From: Phycisphaerales bacterium
Lineage (GTDB): Bacteria; Planctomycetota; Phycisphaerae; Phycisphaerales; SM1A02
Direction of reading: 5' to 3'
Length of the DNA stretch: 64,000 nt
NCBI GenBank assembly: GCA_014238205.1
Contig: JABABM010000010.1
Coordinates: 1 to 64,000, forward strand
Shown here: positions 63,123 through 64,000 of the stretch, piece by piece
How positions within the stretch are numbered: the first letter of the stretch is position 1
Layout of the letters: every line of letters starts with the position of its first letter
Position numbers and translations under genes: made by a program
Notes under the pieces: generated by a model
Databases searched by the model: none
What the model saw: the letters and a program-made list of their open reading frames with translations, nothing else
Told to the model about the DNA's origin: nothing

Positions 63123-63962
63123 ATGAGTCGGTCGGACATCACGCTGCCGCAGCAACGCCGATTCGGCCAGACGTCTCGTACGGACAGATGGTGGCTGGTC
63201 CCACTGCTTGTCCTCCTTGGACTCGGCTCCTTTGTCGTCTATTCAACCTGGGCAGCCTTCCAGGGGCAGAACTACTTCTATCACGGTGAGGCTGGTGCCC
63301 ACTACCTCTCGCCCTTCTACTCACCCCTGCTGTATGGGATGCAGTCGGAACACCCTTGGCTGGGCGTCATCGAGCAGGGTGGATATCCGGCTTGGTGGCC
63401 TGCATGGCTCCCATTTTCTGCGGCATTCCTCATCCTGTGGGCTCCAGGTGGATTCCGGTTCACGTGCTACTACTACCGGGGGGCCTATTACAAGTCCTTC
63501 TGGGCGGACCCGATGACCTGCGCAGTGGGTGAACCCAGGTCCTGCTACAGGGGAGAACATTCCCTTCCACTGATCCTGCAGAATGTCCATCGCTACTTCC
63601 TCTACCTGGCCCTCATCTTCATTCTCATTCTTGCGTGGGATGCATGGCAGGCGATGTGGTTCTCCACGGGAACCAACGGCGATGCGGAATGGGGCGTTGG
63701 AGTAGGGACGCTCGTTCTGATCATGAATGTCATCCTGCTTGGTGGGTATACCTTCGGCTGTCATTCACTCCGACACATCGTCGGCGGCCGCCTGGACATC
63801 TTGTCAAAACATCCCGTGCGGAAGAAGTCGTGGGAGTGCGTGACCTGTCTCAACAAGCGTCACATGCTCTGGGCGTGGATGAGCCTGTTCTGGGTCGGCT
63901 TCACGGACTTCTACATCCGAATGTGTTCCGCCGGGTACTGGACCGACTGGAGGATCTTCTGA
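63123..63962 (+). CDS. Multi-pass membrane protein of the Complex II locus
   Basis: 279 residues. Begins DRWWLVPLLVLLGLGSFVVYSTWAAFQGQNYFYHGEAGAHYLSPFYSPLLYG; about five transmembrane segments, with conserved-looking cysteine motifs FTCYYYRGAYYKSFWADPMTCAVGEP and ECVTCLNKRHM. Similar proteins lie beside succinate dehydrogenase flavoprotein genes in other bacteria and are usually called hypothetical or membrane subunit. It directly precedes the partial flavoprotein gene at 63964, so it likely anchors that second enzyme rather than SdhCAB. Start has a purine-rich GACGGAG upstream. Confidence 0.75.
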   Translation: MSRSDITLPQQRRFGQTSRTDRWWLVPLLVLLGLGSFVVYSTWAAFQGQNYFYHGEAGAHYLSPFYSPLLYGMQSEHPWLGVIEQGGYPAWWPAWLPFSAAFLILWAPGGFRFTCYYYRGAYYKSFWADPMTCAVGEPRSCYRGEHSLPLILQNVHRYFLYLALIFILILAWDAWQAMWFSTGTNGDAEWGVGVGTLVLIMNVILLGGYTFGCHSLRHIVGGRLDILSKHPVRKKSWECVTCLNKRHMLWAWMSLFWVGFTDFYIRMCSAGYWTDWRIF

Positions 63963-63963
63963 A

Positions 63964-64000
63964 ATGGGATGGACCACGCATGAATGCGACGTTCTTGTCA
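63964..64000 (+). CDS. Start of a second flavoprotein, cut by window end
   Basis: ATG one base after the stop of the membrane protein opens MGWTTHECDVLV and runs off the window. The pattern (H-E-C-D-V-L-V just before where a GxGxxG nucleotide fold would begin) is typical of fumarate reductase/succinate dehydrogenase flavoproteins. Identification rests on 12 residues and the neighbour. Confidence 0.5.
   Translation, partial: MGWTTHECDVLV

Overview
The window reads as a chromosomal segment of a marine-type planctomycete, most likely class Phycisphaerae. The indications are two short secreted proteins ending in a PAPG-hydrophobic-RRRRR sorting tail (PEP-CTERM-like), a huge surface metalloprotease ending in a planctomycete dockerin-like tail (DGDSMVNVDDLL...IAGWG), a futalosine-pathway menaquinone enzyme (MqnD), a lexA gene, an AsmA-like envelope protein and an FHA-GAF-SpoIIE phosphatase. 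Taxonomy is inferred from these traits, not from a marker gene: there is no rRNA here. I see no insertion sequence, prophage, CRISPR array or replication origin. The DNA is densely coded, with many 4-bp ATGA/GTGA stop-start overlaps and several tail-to-tail overlaps.

Layout. 1-4.2 kb: partial TPR protein, PEP-CTERM-like protein, kinase/phospho-lyase fusion. 4.2-9.2 kb: DUF4870-type membrane protein, RhlE helicase with a very basic tail, initiator tRNA, DprA, LexA with a clear palindromic operator. 9.5-19.2 kb: class V aminotransferase, a second sorting-tail protein, SPOR lipoprotein, acyl-CoA synthetase-mqnD pair, ACT protein, secreted cyclophilin with a two-fold QueD-like protein, YdjY-like protein, RuvC. 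19.2-31.1 kb: ABC ATPase, TrpE, epimerase, AsmA-like protein, LOG protein, lipoprotein, PssA, GltX. 31.1-37.6 kb: a tyrosine-degradation island (unknown protein, fumarylacetoacetase, homogentisate dioxygenase, HPPD) with a NeuC-type epimerase inside it. 37.6-44.9 kb: Apt, GroES, AroA, an MsbA-like exporter and a corrinoid/siderophore-type importer in one overlapping run. 45-54.2 kb: PepQ-AccB-AccC, a three-gene PilT / pseudo-GspE / CvpA-like operon on the other strand, GuaB and tRNA-Arg. 54.2-64 kb: surface metalloprotease, FHA-GAF-PP2C protein, SdhCAB, an extra membrane protein and the first codons of what looks like a second flavoprotein.

The strongest cross-window pattern is regulatory. 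Many first genes of transcription units have a TATAAT-like hexamer ending 6-9 bases before the start codon and no Shine-Dalgarno, which predicts leaderless mRNAs. In one case (apt/groES) a single overlapping -10 region serves two divergent leaderless genes whose start codons are only 20 bases apart. The most unusual protein system is the operon pairing an intact PilT-like ATPase with a membrane-anchored GspE-like protein whose Walker A lysine is gone and a CvpA-like membrane protein.
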